This document shows, in pieces, positions 35,601 to 47,100 of a DNA stretch of 64,000 nt. The stretch comes from Schoenoplectus triqueter (taxonomy: Eukaryota > Streptophyta > Magnoliopsida > Poales > Cyperaceae), in NCBI GenBank assembly GCA_964058805.1, contig CAXKVV010002167.1, forward strand, positions 62,001 to 126,000, written 5' to 3'. The translations under genes were made by a program, and so were the position numbers. The notes under the pieces were generated by a model, which saw only the letters and a program-made list of their open reading frames with translations, had not been told where the DNA came from and made no database searches. Position 1 is the first letter of the stretch. Every line of letters begins with the position of its first letter.

Positions 35601-36495
35601 TGTTCCTTGTGCAAAAACGATGGATGCCACTAACATAGCTGATCTTTATTTCAAGGAGATAGTGAAGTTGCATGGCATTCCAAATACCATAACATCTGAC
35701 AGAGACCCGAAGTTTGTTGGGCATTTTTGGAGAACACTTTGGCGTAAGATGGGTACAAAGCTGCAGTTTAGTTCAGCCTATCATCCTCAAACCGATGGCC
35801 AAACTGAAATTGTGAATCGGAGTTTGGGCAATCTGTTGAGAAGCTTGGTGGGTGATAACATACGCCAATGGGACCTTGTTCTACCTCAAGCTGAATTCGC
35901 TTACAACAGGTCCAGCAGCAAGACGACAGGTAAAAGCCCTTTTGAAGTGGTGTATGGATGCAATCCGAAGACTCCTCTTGATCTTGTGTCATTGCCAATC
36001 AGCCATAGCTATAGTGGAGATGCAGATGAGCGTGCTAAAGCAATCAAGGGCTTGCATGAACAAGTCAGCAAGAGGATTGAGAAGCAAAATCAGAAGTATG
36101 AAAGACAAGCTAACAAGCACCGAAGGGCTGTGATTTTCAAAGAAGGTGATCTTGTGTGGGTGCATTTGAGCAAGGAGAGATTTCCTCCTGGGCGCAATGC
36201 AAAGCTCAAGCACCGTGGTGATGGACCGTTTAAAATCTTGCAGCGCATAGGTGACAATGCTTACAAGGTGGAGCTTCCCGGAGATTATGGTGTTTCATCC
36301 ACATTCAATGTGAAGGATCTTTCTCCATACCATGGCGAAAATGAGCCGAACTCGTGGGCGAGTTCTTTTCAACCGGGGGAGAATGATGGCGATCAAGTCA
36401 TGGCAGGTTTACATATAAACAATCATGATCAAGGAAGCAAGTTATGGATCAGTTCTCAGCTTGAAGAACCAGGCCCAAGTCATATTTACAATTAA
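32605..36495 (+). CDS. pol: Gag C-terminus and Pol polyprotein (protease, RT, RNase H, integrase)
   Basis: Open for 1,296 codons. The ATG at 32605 is incidental: the first residues overlap gag in the wrong frame, and homology starts about residue 7 at the gag frame switch. Domains in order: the rest of the gag capsid domain (to about 75); zinc knuckle CX2CX4HX4C with C132, C135, H140 and C145; aspartic protease with D227-S-G; reverse transcriptase with the first catalytic D511 and YFDD at 573-576; RNase H with D721, E758, D783 and D826; integrase with the HHCC zinc site H902, H909, C939 and C942, the D,D35E triad D971, D1032 and E1068, and GPF at 1207-1209. All listed catalytic residues are present and there is no internal stop. 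The C-terminus runs through the polypurine tract, and residues 1261-1296 are encoded in the 3' LTR. No chromodomain is evident. The polyprotein would be cleaved by its own protease. It needs the gag frame to be reached, so this copy may depend on proteins from other copies. Confidence 0.93.
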   Translation: MALFKVKKTVADYTEELDHLMLKCGVVEPEEQTIARYLRGLRKEIHDVVTLQPFISYHDVFKLATKVEKQLKEKEVRKTASFGGSRVLNRGHPTSHGSSTQSAKPTSSAVAKFSAKTATAGPSKPAPKAVQCYRCKGYGHIMSECPNQRVFTIIEEPLEEEQTDFDSPPVFDEAADEEDVIYGDTGEMLVIRRVLNSSPVQDDVWLRNNIFHTRCTSHGKVCDVIIDSGSCENVVSEIMVQKLPLKTEKHPKPYKLSWLEKGKCVQVDQRCLVNFSIGEKYRDEVWCDVVPMDACHLLLGRPWQFDRKVHHDGFKNTYSFELNGAKITLGPSRMEMKSKPALKDSNFILSKSEFTEIFEESQIAFALVVKEVKGDRNPLIPGPVVPLLEQFQNLVPDEIPAGLPPMRSVQHCIDFVPGAILPNKAAYRMNPTENAELQRQVDELMRKGLVRESMSPCAVPALLVPKKDGSFRMCVDSRAVNKITIKYRFPIPRLDDMLDQLHGASVFSKIDLRSGYHQIRMRPGDEWKTAFKTRDGLFEWLVMPFGLSNAPSTFMRLMNLVFKSFIGRFVVVYFDDILVYSTGKEEHLEHLHQVFEVLAEQKLYINLKKCEFLTSNLVFLGYVVSAKGIHVDPSKVDAIVSWPTPANIHDVRSFHGLASFYRRFIRDFSTLVSPITECLKGGVFKWTKEAEKNFQLIKEKMTAAPILALPNFENIFELECDASGVGIGAVLNQEGRPIAFFSEKLSDSRKNYTTYDKEFYAIVRALGHWRHYLISKEFILYSDHEALKFINGQHKLKPRHARWVEFLQGYTFHIKHKSGASNQVADALSRRHSLLSTMKVNVLGFEVIKELYSDDEFFGTIKAECAKGPYKEFMVNDGYIFYGNRLCVPNCSLRWQIIKEVHDGGLSGHFGRDKTSALLQDRFYWPKMMKDVNHYILRCRTCHLAKTKSQNSGLYTPLLVPNAPWEDVSMDFVMGLPRTQRSKDSIMVVVHRFSKMAHFVPCAKTMDATNIADLYFKEIVKLHGIPNTITSDRDPKFVGHFWRTLWRKMGTKLQFSSAYHPQTDGQTEIVNRSLGNLLRSLVGDNIRQWDLVLPQAEFAYNRSSSKTTGKSPFEVVYGCNPKTPLDLVSLPISHSYSGDADERAKAIKGLHEQVSKRIEKQNQKYERQANKHRRAVIFKEGDLVWVHLSKERFPPGRNAKLKHRGDGPFKILQRIGDNAYKVELPGDYGVSSTFNVKDLSPYHGENEPNSWASSFQPGENDGDQVMAGLHINNHDQGSKLWISSQLEEPGPSHIYN
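36375..36383 (+). other. Polypurine tract
   Basis: GGGGGAGAA directly abuts the TGATGG start of the 3' LTR and would prime plus-strand synthesis. It lies inside the pol reading frame, where it encodes Gly-Glu-Asn (with the first LTR base completing Asn1260). Confidence 0.9.
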
Positions 36496-37046
36496 TTTAC
36501 GAAACAGCAGCTCTCTGGACAGATTCGTACTGGGCCAGTATTTTGGGCATAACTCTCTCATAAAGGCTCGGATTTGGGTGATTTAAATTTCTGTGATCAG
36601 ATAATGAAATGGACTATCTTTTTTATGTTTTGAGTTTCTCCAGATTCCAGAGTCTTCTTGGTCAAAACCTCGTGTCAAGTGAGCGTGGTTACTGAGGAGC
36701 CAGCCAGCAATTAGTTTCTTGGAACTTGTCTTTTGAGTCTTTCTATGTTTTAATTATATTTGGGAATTAGCAGTAGTAGTTAATGTTGTTTTTATTGTGT
36801 TTTGATATTTGCAAAAATAGTTAAGGAGTTATTAATTAGTAGGAAGTTTCTAGAGTTGAGTTGTATGGCTATATAAAGCCTAATTTCTGAATGTAAACTC
36901 ACTTGTTGAATTATTATGAAAAAGTTTATCTTGAGTTGAGTTTATCTCCTCTTTTATCCTGCTGTGAGTTGAGAGTATCCTCCAGTTGTGATTTTATAGT
37001 TGAACGTGTGCGTGTCCTTGGACGATTCATAGCTCGAACGCTATCA
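36384..37046 (+). repeat. 3' LTR
   Basis: 663 bp, identical to the 5' LTR except at 36449 and 36811. The pol stop codon lies 110-112 bp inside it (36493-36495). Its TATA box at 36870-36877 points into the downstream satellite. Confidence 0.95.
36870..36877 (+). promoter_or_regulatory. TATA box of the 3' LTR, facing the satellite
   Basis: TATATAAA identical to the 5' LTR box. A start about 30 bp downstream would yield read-out transcripts that enter the array at 37047. Confidence 0.6.
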
Positions 37047-37051
37047 GACGA
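37047..37051. repeat. Target-site duplication, right copy (GACGA)
   Basis: Second copy of the GACGA found at 31325-31329. It is followed by CGTCGACACC, the natural continuation of the interrupted monomer. Confidence 0.95.
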
Positions 37052-38130
37052 CGTCGACACCACCGAAAACGAGTCCGGGCGCGCAAAACATGAAAACGGC
37101 ACCCGACGACCGCGGCAACGCCCAAAACGTGTCCGGGCGCGAAAAACTTGAAAACGGGAAAGGACGCCCTCGGCACCGCCGTAAACGAGTCCGGGCGCGC
37201 AAAACTTGAAAACGGGAAAGGACGCCCCCGGCAACGCCGAAAACGAGTCCGGGCGCGCAAAACATGAAAACGGTACCCGACGACCTCGGCACCGCCGAAA
37301 ACGAGTCCGGGCGAGCAAAACATGAAAACGGTACCCGACGACCTCGGCAACGCCGAAAACGAGTCCGGGCGCGCAAAACAAGAAAACGGGACCCGACGAC
37401 GTCGGCAACGCCCAAAACGTGTCCGAGCGCGCAAAACTCGAAAACGGGACAGGACGCCCTCGGTATCGCCGAAAACGAGTCCGGGCGCTCAAAACATGAA
37501 AACGGGACCCGACGCCCTCGGCACCGCCGTAAACGAGTCCGGGCGCGCAAAACTTGAAAACGGCACCCGATGACCTCGGCAACGCTTAAAACGTGTCCGA
37601 GCGCGCAAAACTCGAAAACGGGACAAGACGCCCTCGGTACCGCCGAAAACGAGTCCGGGCGCGCAAAACATTAAAACGGGACTCGACGCCCTCGGCAACG
37701 CCCAAAACGTGTCCGGGCGCGCAAAACTCAAAAACGGGACAGGACGCCCTCGGTACCGCCAAAAACGTGTCCGGGCGCGCAAAACATGAAAACGGGACCC
37801 GACGCCCTCGGCACCGCCGTAAACGAGTCCGGGCGCGCAAAACTTGAAAACGGGAAAGGACGCCCTCGGTAGCAACGAAAACGAGTCCGGGCGCGCAAAA
37901 CATGAAAACGGGACCCGGCGACCTCGGCACTGCCGAAAACTAGTCTGGGCGCGCAAAACAAGAAAACGGGACCCGACGACCTCGGCACCGCCGTAAACGA
38001 GTCCGGGCGCGCAAAACTTGAAAACGGGAAAGGATGCCCTCGGTAACGCCGAAAAAGAGTCCGGGCGCGCAAAACATGTAAACGGGACCTGACGACCTCG
38101 GCACCAACGAAAACAAGTGCGGGCGCGCAA
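37052..38130. repeat. Satellite block paralogous to 26.7-28.0 kb
   Basis: Matches 26835-27920 at a constant offset of 10,215 bp, including the unusual join CTTGAAAACGGCACCCGATG followed by AACGCTTAAAACG at 27343-27375 and 37558-37590. Subtracting the element and one target duplication leaves 4,493 bp, that is 78 monomers minus the 31-bp deletion lying in between. Confidence 0.8.
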
Positions 38131-41100
38131 AACATGAAAACGGGACCCGACGACCTCGGCAACGCCGAAAACGTGTCCGGGCGCGCAAAACAAGAAAACG
38201 GGACCCGACGACGTCGACACCGCCGAAAACGAGTCCGGGCGCGCAAAACATGAAAACGGCACCCGACGACCTCGGCAACGCCCAAAACGTGTCTGGGCGC
38301 GAAAAACTTGAAAACGGGAAAGGACGCCCTCGGTACCGCCGAAAACGAGTCCGGGCGCGCAAAACAAGAAAACGGGACCCGACGACGTCGGCACCGCCGA
38401 AAACGAGTCCGGGCGCGCAAAACATGAAAACGACACCCGACGACCTCGGCAACGCCCAAAACGTGTCCGGGCGCGAAAAACTTGAAAACGGGAAAGGACG
38501 CCCTCGGTACCGCCGAAAACGAGTCCAGGCGCGCAAAACAAGAAAACGGGACCCGACGACGTCGGCACCGCCGAAAACGAGTCCGGGTGCGCAAAACATG
38601 AAAACGGCACCCGATGACCTCGGCAACGCCCAAAACGTGTTCTAGCGAGCAAAACTCGAAAACGGGACAGGACGCCCTCGGTACCGCCGAAAACGAGTCC
38701 GGGCGCGCAAAACATGAAAACGGGACTCGACGCCCTCGGCAACGCCCAAAACGTGTCCGGGCGCGCAAAACTCAAAAACGGGACAGGACGCCCTCGGTAC
38801 CGCCGAAAACGTGTCCGGGCGCGCAAAACATGAAAACGGGACCCGACGCCCTCGGCACCGCCGTAAACGAGTCCGGGCGCGCAAAACTTGAAAACGAGAA
38901 AGGACACCCTCGGTAGCAACGAAAACGAGTCCGGGCGCGCAAAACATGAAAACGGGACCCGACGACCTCGGCACCGCCGAAAACTAGTCCGAGCGCGCAC
39001 AACATGAAAACGGGACCCGACGACCTCGGCAACGCCCAAAACGTGTCCGGGCGCGCAAAACTCGAAAACGGGACGGGACGCCCTCGGCACCGCCGAAAAC
39101 GAGTTCGGGCGCGCAAAACAAGAAAACGGGACCCGACGCCCTCGGCACCGCCGTAAACAAGTCCGGGCGCGCAAAACTTGAAAACGGGAAAGGACGCCCT
39201 CGGTAACGCCGAAAACGAGTCCGGCCGCGCAAAACATGAAAACGGGACCCGACGACCTCGGCACCAACGAAAACGAGTCCGGGCGCGCAAAACATGAAAA
39301 CGGGACCCGACGACCTCGGCAACGCCGAAAACGTGTCCGGGAGCGCAAAACAAGAAAACGGGACCCGACGACGTCGACACCGCCGAAAACGAGTCCGGGC
39401 GCGCAAAACATGAAAACGGCACCCGACGACCTCGGCAACGCCCAAAATGTGTCCGGGCGCGAAAAACTTGAAAACGGGAAAGGACGCCCTCGGCACCGCC
39501 GTAAACGAGTCCGGGCGCGCAAAACTTGAAAACGGGAAACGACGCCCCCGGCAACGCCGAAAACGAGTCCGGGCGCGCAAAACATGAAAACGGGACCCGA
39601 CGACCTCGGCACCGCCGAAAACGAGTCCGGGCGAGCAAAACATGAAAACGGTACCCGACGACCTCGGCAACGCCGAAAACGAGTCCGGGCGCGCAAAACA
39701 AGAAAACGGGACCCGACGACGTCGGCAACGCCCAAAACGTGTCCGAGCGCGCAAAACTCGAAAACGGGACAGGACGCCCTCGGTATCGCCGAAAACGAGT
39801 CCGGGCGCTCAAAACATGAAAACGGGACCCGACGCCCTCGGCACCGCCGTAAACGAGTCCGGGCGCGCAAAACTTGAAAACGAGAAAGGACGCCCCCGGC
39901 ACCGCCGAATACGAGTCAGGGCGCGCAAAGCATGAAAACGGGACCCGACGACCTCGGCAACGCCGAAAATGTGTCCGGGCGCGCAAAATAAGAAAACGGG
40001 ACCCGACGACGTCGGCACCGTCGAAAACGAGTCCGGGCGCGCAAAACATGAAAACGGCACCCGACGACCTCGGCAACGCCCAAAACGTGTCCGGGCGCGA
40101 AAAACTTGAAAACGGGAAAGGACGCCCTCGGCACCGCCGTAAACGAGTCCGGGCGCGCAAAACTTGAAAACGGGAAAGGACGCCCCCGGCAACGCCGAAA
40201 ACGAGTCCGGGCGCGCAAAACATGAAAACGGGACCCGACGACCTCGGCACCGCCGAAAACGAGTCCGGGCGAGCAAAACATGAAAACGGTACCCGACGAC
40301 CTCGGCAACGCCGAAAACGAGTACGGGCTCGCAAAACAAGAAAACGGGACCCAACGACGTCGGCAACGCCCAAAACGTGTCAGAGCGCGCAAAACTCGAA
40401 AACGGGACATGACGCCCTCGGTATCGCCGAAAACGAGTCCGGGCGCTCAAAACATGAAAACGGGACCCGACGCCCTCGGCACCGCCGTAAACGAGTCCGG
40501 GCGCGCAAAACTTGAAAACGGGAAAGGACGCCCCCGGCACCGCCGAATACGAGTCCGGGCGCGCAAAGCATGAAAACGGGACCCGACGACCTCGGCAACG
40601 TCGAAAATGTGTCCGGGCGCGCAAAACAAGAAAACGGGACCCGACGACGTCGGCACCGTCGAAAACGAGTCCGGGCGCGCAAAACATGAAAACGGCACCC
40701 GACGACCTCGGCAACGCCCAAAATGTGTCCGGGCGCGAAAAACTTGAAAACGGGAAAGGACGCCCTCGGTACCGCCGAAAACGAGTCCGGGCGCGCAAAA
40801 CAAGAAAACGGGACCCGACGACGTCGGCACCGCCGAAAACGAGCCCGGGCGCGCAAAACATGAAAACGGCACCCGACGACCTCGGCAACGCCCAAAACGT
40901 GTCTAGGCGCGAAAAACTTGAAAACGGGAAAGGACGCCCTCGGTACTGCCGAAAACGAGTCCGGGCGCGCAAAACAAGAAAACGGGACCCGACGACGTCG
41001 GCACCGCCGAAAACGAGTCCGAGCGCGCAAAACATGAAAACGACACCCGACGACCTCGGCAACGCCCAAAACGTGTCCTGGCGCGAAAAACTTGAACGGG

Positions 41101-44100
41101 AAAGGACGCCCTCGGTACCGCCGAAAACGAGTTCAGGCGCGCAAAACATGAAAACGGGACTCGACGCCCTCGGCAACGCCCAAAACGTGTCCGGGCGCGC
41201 AAAACTCAAAAACGGGACAGGACGCCCTCGGTACCGCCGAAAACGTGTCCTGGCGCGCAAAACATGAAAACGGGACCCGACGCCCTCGACACCGCCGTAA
41301 ACGAGTCCGGGCGCGCAAAACTTGAAAACGAGAAAGGACACCCTCGGTAGCAACGAAAACGAGTCCGGGCGCGCAAAACATGAAAACGGGACCCGACGAC
41401 CTCGGCACCGCCGAAAACTAGTCCGGGCGCACACAACATGAAAACGGGACCCGACGACCTCTGCAACGCCCAAAACGTGTCCGGGCGCGCAAAACTCGAA
41501 AACGGGACGGGACGCCCTCGGCACCGCCGAAAACGAGTTCGGGCGCGCAAAACAAGAAAACGGGACCCGACGCTCTCGGCACCGCCGTAAACAAGTCCGG
41601 GCGCGGAAAACTTGAAAACGGGAAAGGACGCCCTCGGTAACGCCGAAAACGAGTCCGGCCGCGCAAAACATGAAAACGGGACCCGACGACCTCGGCACCA
41701 ACGAAAACGAGTCCGGGCGCGCAAAACATGAAAACGGGACCCGACGACCTCGGCAACACCGAAAACGTGTACGGGAGCGCAAAACAAGAAAACGGGACCC
41801 GACGACGTCGACACCGCCGAAAACGAGTCCGGGCGCGCAAAACATGAAAACGGCACCCGACGACCTCGGCAACGCCCAAAACGTGTCCGGGCGCGAAAAA
41901 CTTGAAAACGGGAAAGGACGCCCTCGGCACCGCCGTAAACGAGTCCGGGCGCGCAAAACTTGAAAACGGGAAAGGACGCCCCCGGCAACGCTGAAAACGA
42001 GTCCGGGCGCACAAAACATGAAAACGGGACCCGACGACCTCGGCACCGCCGAAAACGAGTCCGGGCGAGCAAAACATGAAAACGGTACCCGACGACCTCG
42101 GCAACGCCGAAAACGAGTCCGGGCGCGCAAAACAAGAAAACGGGACCCGACGACGTCGGCAACGCCCAAAACGTGTCCGAGCGCGCAAAACTCGAAAACG
42201 GGGCAGGACGCCCTCGGTATCGCCGAAAACGAGTCCGGGCGCTCAAAACATGAAAACGGGACCCGACGCCCTCGGCACCGCCGTAAACGAGTCCGGGCGC
42301 GCAAAACTTGAAAACGGGAAAGGACGCCCCCGGCACCGCCGAATACGAGTCCGGGCGCGCAAAGCATGAAAACGGGACCCGACGACCTCGGCAACGCCGA
42401 AAATGTGTCCGGGCGCGCAAAACAAGAAAACGGGACCCGACGACGTCGGCACCGTCGAAAACGAGTCCGGGCGCGCAAAACATGAAAACGGCACCCGACG
42501 ACCTCGGCAACGCCCAAAACGTGTCCGGGCGCGAAAAACTTGAAAACGGGAAAGGACGCCCTCGGTACCGCCGAAAACGAGTCCGGGCGCGCAAAACAAG
42601 AAAACGGGACCCGACGACGTCGGCACCGCCGAAAACGAGTCCGGGTGCGCAAAACATGAAAACGGCACCCGATGACCTCGGCAACGCCCAAAACGTGTCC
42701 GAGCGCGCAAAACTCGAAAACGGGACAAGACGCCCTCGGTACCGCCGAAAACGAGTCCGGGCGCGCAAAACATGAAAACGGGACTCGACGCCCTCGGCAA
42801 CGCCCAAAACGTGTCCGGGCGCGCAAAACTCAAAAACGGGACAGGACGCCCTCGGTACCGCCGAAAACGTGTCCGGGCGCGCAAAACATGAAAACGGGAC
42901 CCGACGCCCTCGGCACCGCCGTAAACGAGTCCGGGCGCGCAAAACATGAAAACGGGACCCGGCGACCTCGGCACCGCCGAAAACTAGTCCGGGCGCGCAA
43001 AACAAGAAAACGGGACCCGACGACCTCGGCACCGCCGTAAACGAGTCCGGGTGCGCAAAACTTGAAAACGGGAAAGGACGCCCTCGGTAACGCCGAAAAA
43101 GAGTCCGGGCGCGCAAAACATGAAAACGGGACCTGACGACCTCGGCACCAACGAAAACAAGTGCGGGCGCGCAAAACATGAAAACGGGACCCGACGACCT
43201 CGGCAACGCCGAAAACGTGTCCGGGCGCGCAAAACAAGAAAACGGGACCCGACGACGTCGACACCGCCGAAAACGAGTCCGGGCGCGCAAAACATGAAAA
43301 CGGCACCCGACGACCTCGGCAACGCCCAAAACGTGTCTGGGCGCGAAAAACTTGAAAACGGGAAAGGACGCCCTCGGTACCGCCGAAAACGAGTCCGGGC
43401 GCGCAAAACATGAAAACGGCACCCGACGACCTCGGCAACGCCCAAAACGTGTCCGGGCGCGAAAAACTTGAAAACGGGAAAGTACGCCCTCGGTACCGCC
43501 GAAAACGAGTCCGGGCGCGCAAAACAAGAAAACGGGACCCGACGACGTCGGCACCGCCGAAAACGAGTTCGGGTGCGCAAAACATGAAAACGGCACCCGA
43601 TGACCTCGGCAACGCCCAAAACGTGTCCGAGCGCGCAAAACTCGAAAACGGGACAGGACGCCCTCGGTACCGCCGAAAACGAGTCCGGGCGCGCAAAACA
43701 TGAATACGGGACTCGACGCCCTCGGCAACGCCCAAAACGTGTCCGGGCGCGCAAAACTCAAAAACGGGACAGGACGCCCTCGGTACCGCCGAAAACGAGT
43801 CCGGGCGCGCAAAACATGAAAACGGCACCCGACGACCTCGGCAACGCCGAAAACGTGTCCGGGCGGGCAAAACAAGAAAACGGGACCCGACGACGTCGAC
43901 ACCGCCGAAAACGAGTCCGGGCGCGCAAAACATGAAAACGGCACCCGACGACCTCGGCAACGCCCAAAACGTGTCCGGGCGCGAAAAACTTGAAAACGGG
44001 AAAGGACGCCCTCGGTACCGCCGAAAACGAGTCCGGGCGCGCAAAACAAGAAAACGGGACCCGACGACGTCGGCACCGCCGAAAACGAGTCCGAGCGCGC

Positions 44101-47100
44101 AAAACATGAAAACGGCACCCGACGACCTCGGCAACGCCCAAAACGTGTCCGAGCGCGCAAAACTCGAAAACGGGACAAGACGCCCTCGGTAGCGCCGAAA
44201 ACGAGTCCGGGCGCGCAAAACATGAAAACGGGACTCGACGCCCTCGGCAACGCCCAAAACGTGTCCGGGCGCGCAAAACTCAAAAACGGGACAGGACGCC
44301 CTCGGTACCGCCGAAAACGTGTCCGGGCGCGCAAAACATGAAAACGGGACCCGACGCCCTCGGCACCGCCGTAAACGAGTCCGGGCGCGCAAAACTTGAA
44401 AACGGGAAAGGACGCCCTCGGTAGCAACGAAAACGAGTCCGGGCGCGCAAAACATGAAAACGGGACCGGCGACCTCGGCACCGCCGAAAACTAGTCCGGG
44501 CGCCCAAAACAAGAAAACGGGACCCGACGACCTCGGCACCGCCGTAAACGAGTCCGGGCGCGCAAAACTTGAAAACGGGAAAGGACGCCCTCGGTAACGC
44601 CGAAAAAGAGTCCGGGCGCGCAAAACATGAAAACGGGACCTGACAACCTCGGCACCAACGAAAACGAGTGCGGGCGCGCAAAACATGAAAACGGGACCCG
44701 ACGACCTCGGCAACGCCGAAAACGTTTCCGGGCGCGCAAAACAAGAAAACGGGACCCGACGACGTCGACACCGCCGAAAACGAGTCCGGGCGCGCAAAAC
44801 ATGAAAACGGCACCCGACGACCTCGGCAACGCCCAAAACGTGTCTGGGCGCGAAAAACTTGAAAACGGGAAAGGACGCCCTCGGTACCGCCGAAAACGAG
44901 TCCGGGCGCGCAAAACAAGAAAACGGGACCCGACGACGTCGGCACCGCCGAAAACGAGTCCGAGCGCGCAATAAATGAAAACGACACCCGACGACCTCGG
45001 CAACGCCCAAAACGTGTCCGGGCGCGAAAAACTTGAAAACGGGAAAGGACGCCCTCGGTACCGCCGAAAACGAGTCCAGGCGCGCAAAACAAGAAAACGG
45101 GACCCGACGACGTCGGCACCGCCGAAAACGAGTCCGGGTGCGCAAAACATGAAAACGGCACCCGATGACCTCGGCAACGCCCAAAACGTGTCCGAGCGCG
45201 CAAAACTCGAAAACGGGACAGGACGCCCTCGGTACCGCCGAAAACGAGTCCGGGCGCGCAAAACATGAAAACGGGACTCGACGCCCTCGGCAACGCCCAA
45301 AACGTGTCCGGGCGCGCAAAACTCAAAAACGGGACAGGACGCCCTCGGTACCGCCGAAAACGTGTCCGGGCGCGCAAAACATGAAAACGGGACCCGACGC
45401 CCTCGGCACCGCCGTAAACGAGTCCGGGCGCGCAAAACTTGAAAACGAGAAAGGACACCCTCGGTAGCAACGAAAACGAGTCCGGGCGCGCAAAACATGA
45501 AAACGGGACCCGACGACCTCGGCACCGCCGAAAACTAGTCCGGGCGCACACAACATGAAAACGGGACCCGACGACCTCGGCAACGCCCAAAACGTGTCCG
45601 GGCGGGCAAAACTCGAAAACGGGACGGGACGCCCTCGGCACCGCCGAAAACGAGTTCGGGCGCGCAAAACAAGAAAACGGGACCCGACGCTCTCGGCACC
45701 GCCGTAAACAAGTCCGGGCGCGCAAAACTTGAAAACGGGAAAGGACGCCCTCGGTAACGCCGAAAACGAGTCCGGCCGCGCAAAACATGAAAACGGGACC
45801 CGACGACCTCGGCACCAACGAAAACGAGTCCGGGCGCGCAAAACATGAAAACGGGACCCGACGACCTCGGCAACGCCGAAAACGTGTACGGGAGCGCAAA
45901 ACAAGAAAACGGGACCCGACGACGTCGACACCGCCGAAAACGAGTCCGGGCGCGCAAAACATGAAAACGGCACCCGACGACCTCGGCAACGCTCAAAACG
46001 TGTCCGGGCGCGAAAAACTTGAAAACGGGAAAGGACGCCCTCGGCACCGCCGTAAACGAGTCCGGGCGCGCAAAACTTGAAAACGGGAAAGGACGCCCCC
46101 GGCAACGCTGAAAACGAGTCCGGGCGCGCAAAACATGAAAACGGGACCCGACGACCTCGGCACCGCCGAAAATGAGTCCGGGCGAGCAAATCATGAAAAC
46201 GGTACCCGACGACCTCGGCAACGCCGAAAAAGAGTCTGGGCGCGCAAAACAAGAAAACGGGACCCGACGACGTCGGTAACGCCCAAAACGTGTCCGAGCG
46301 CGCAAAACTCGAAAACGGGACAGGACGCCCTCGGTATCGCCGAAAACGAGTCCGGGCGCTCAAAACATGAAAACGGGACCCGACGCCCTCGGCACCGCCG
46401 TAAACGAGTCCGGGCGCGCAAAACTTGAAAACGGGAAAGGACGCCCCCGGCACCGCCGAATACGAGTCCGGGCGCGCAAAGCATGAAAACGGGACCCGAC
46501 GACCTCGGCAACGCCGAAAATGTGTCCGGGCGCGCAAAACAAGAAAACGGGACCCGACGACGTCGGCACCGTCGAAAACGAGTCCGGGCGCGCAAAACAT
46601 GAAAACGGCACCCGACGACCACGGCAACGCCCAAAACGTGTCCGGGCGCGAAAAACTTGAAAACGGGAAAGGACGCCCTCGGTACCGCCGAAAACGAGTC
46701 CGGGCGCGCAAAACAACAAAACGGGACCCGACGACGTCGGCACCGCCGAAAACGAGTCCGGGTGCGCAAAACATGAAAACGGCACCCGACGACCTCGGCA
46801 ACGCCCAAAACGTGTCCGGGCGCGCAAAACTCGAAAACGGGACAAGACGCCCTCGGTACCGCCGAAAACGAGTCCGGGCGCGCAAAACATGAAAACGGGA
46901 CTCGACGCCCTCGGCAACGCCCAAAACGTGTCCGGGCGCGCAAAACTCAAAAACGGGACAGGACGCCCTCGGTACCGCCGAAAACGTGTCCGGGCGCGCA
47001 AAACATGAAAATGGGACCCGACGCCCTCGGCACCGCCGTAAACGAGTCCGGGCGCGCAAAACTTGAAAACGGGAAAGGACGCCCTCGGTAGCAACGAAAA

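Larger units (their letters stand above)
31330..37046 (+). mobile_element. Complete Ty3/gypsy LTR retrotransposon, probably CRM-type chromovirus
   Basis: A 5,717-bp element with 663-bp TG...CA LTRs, a 5-bp target duplication, a PBS two bases after the 5' LTR, gag, protease, RT, RNase H and integrase in the Ty3/gypsy order, and a PPT abutting the 3' LTR. The LTRs differ at only two positions (31395 C vs 36449 T; 31757 T vs 36811 G), about 0.3%. The insertion is therefore young; with the often used grass rate of 1.3e-8 per site per year this is of order 0.1 million years, an assumption-dependent figure. The pol frame continuing into the 3' LTR and the RT/integrase wording suggest the CRM lineage, but I see no clear chromodomain or CR motif, so the clade is an inference. 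Confidence 0.95.

Noticed and set aside
36310..36495. A chromodomain or CR motif at the integrase C-terminus
   Set aside because: No recognisable chromodomain pattern or typical CR-motif wording was seen, so only the LTR overlap supports the CRM assignment.
36903..37151. Open frame joining LTR U5 sequence to satellite
   Set aside because: Chance fusion across the insertion junction; the same LTR start occurs in the 5' LTR (31849) with a different continuation.
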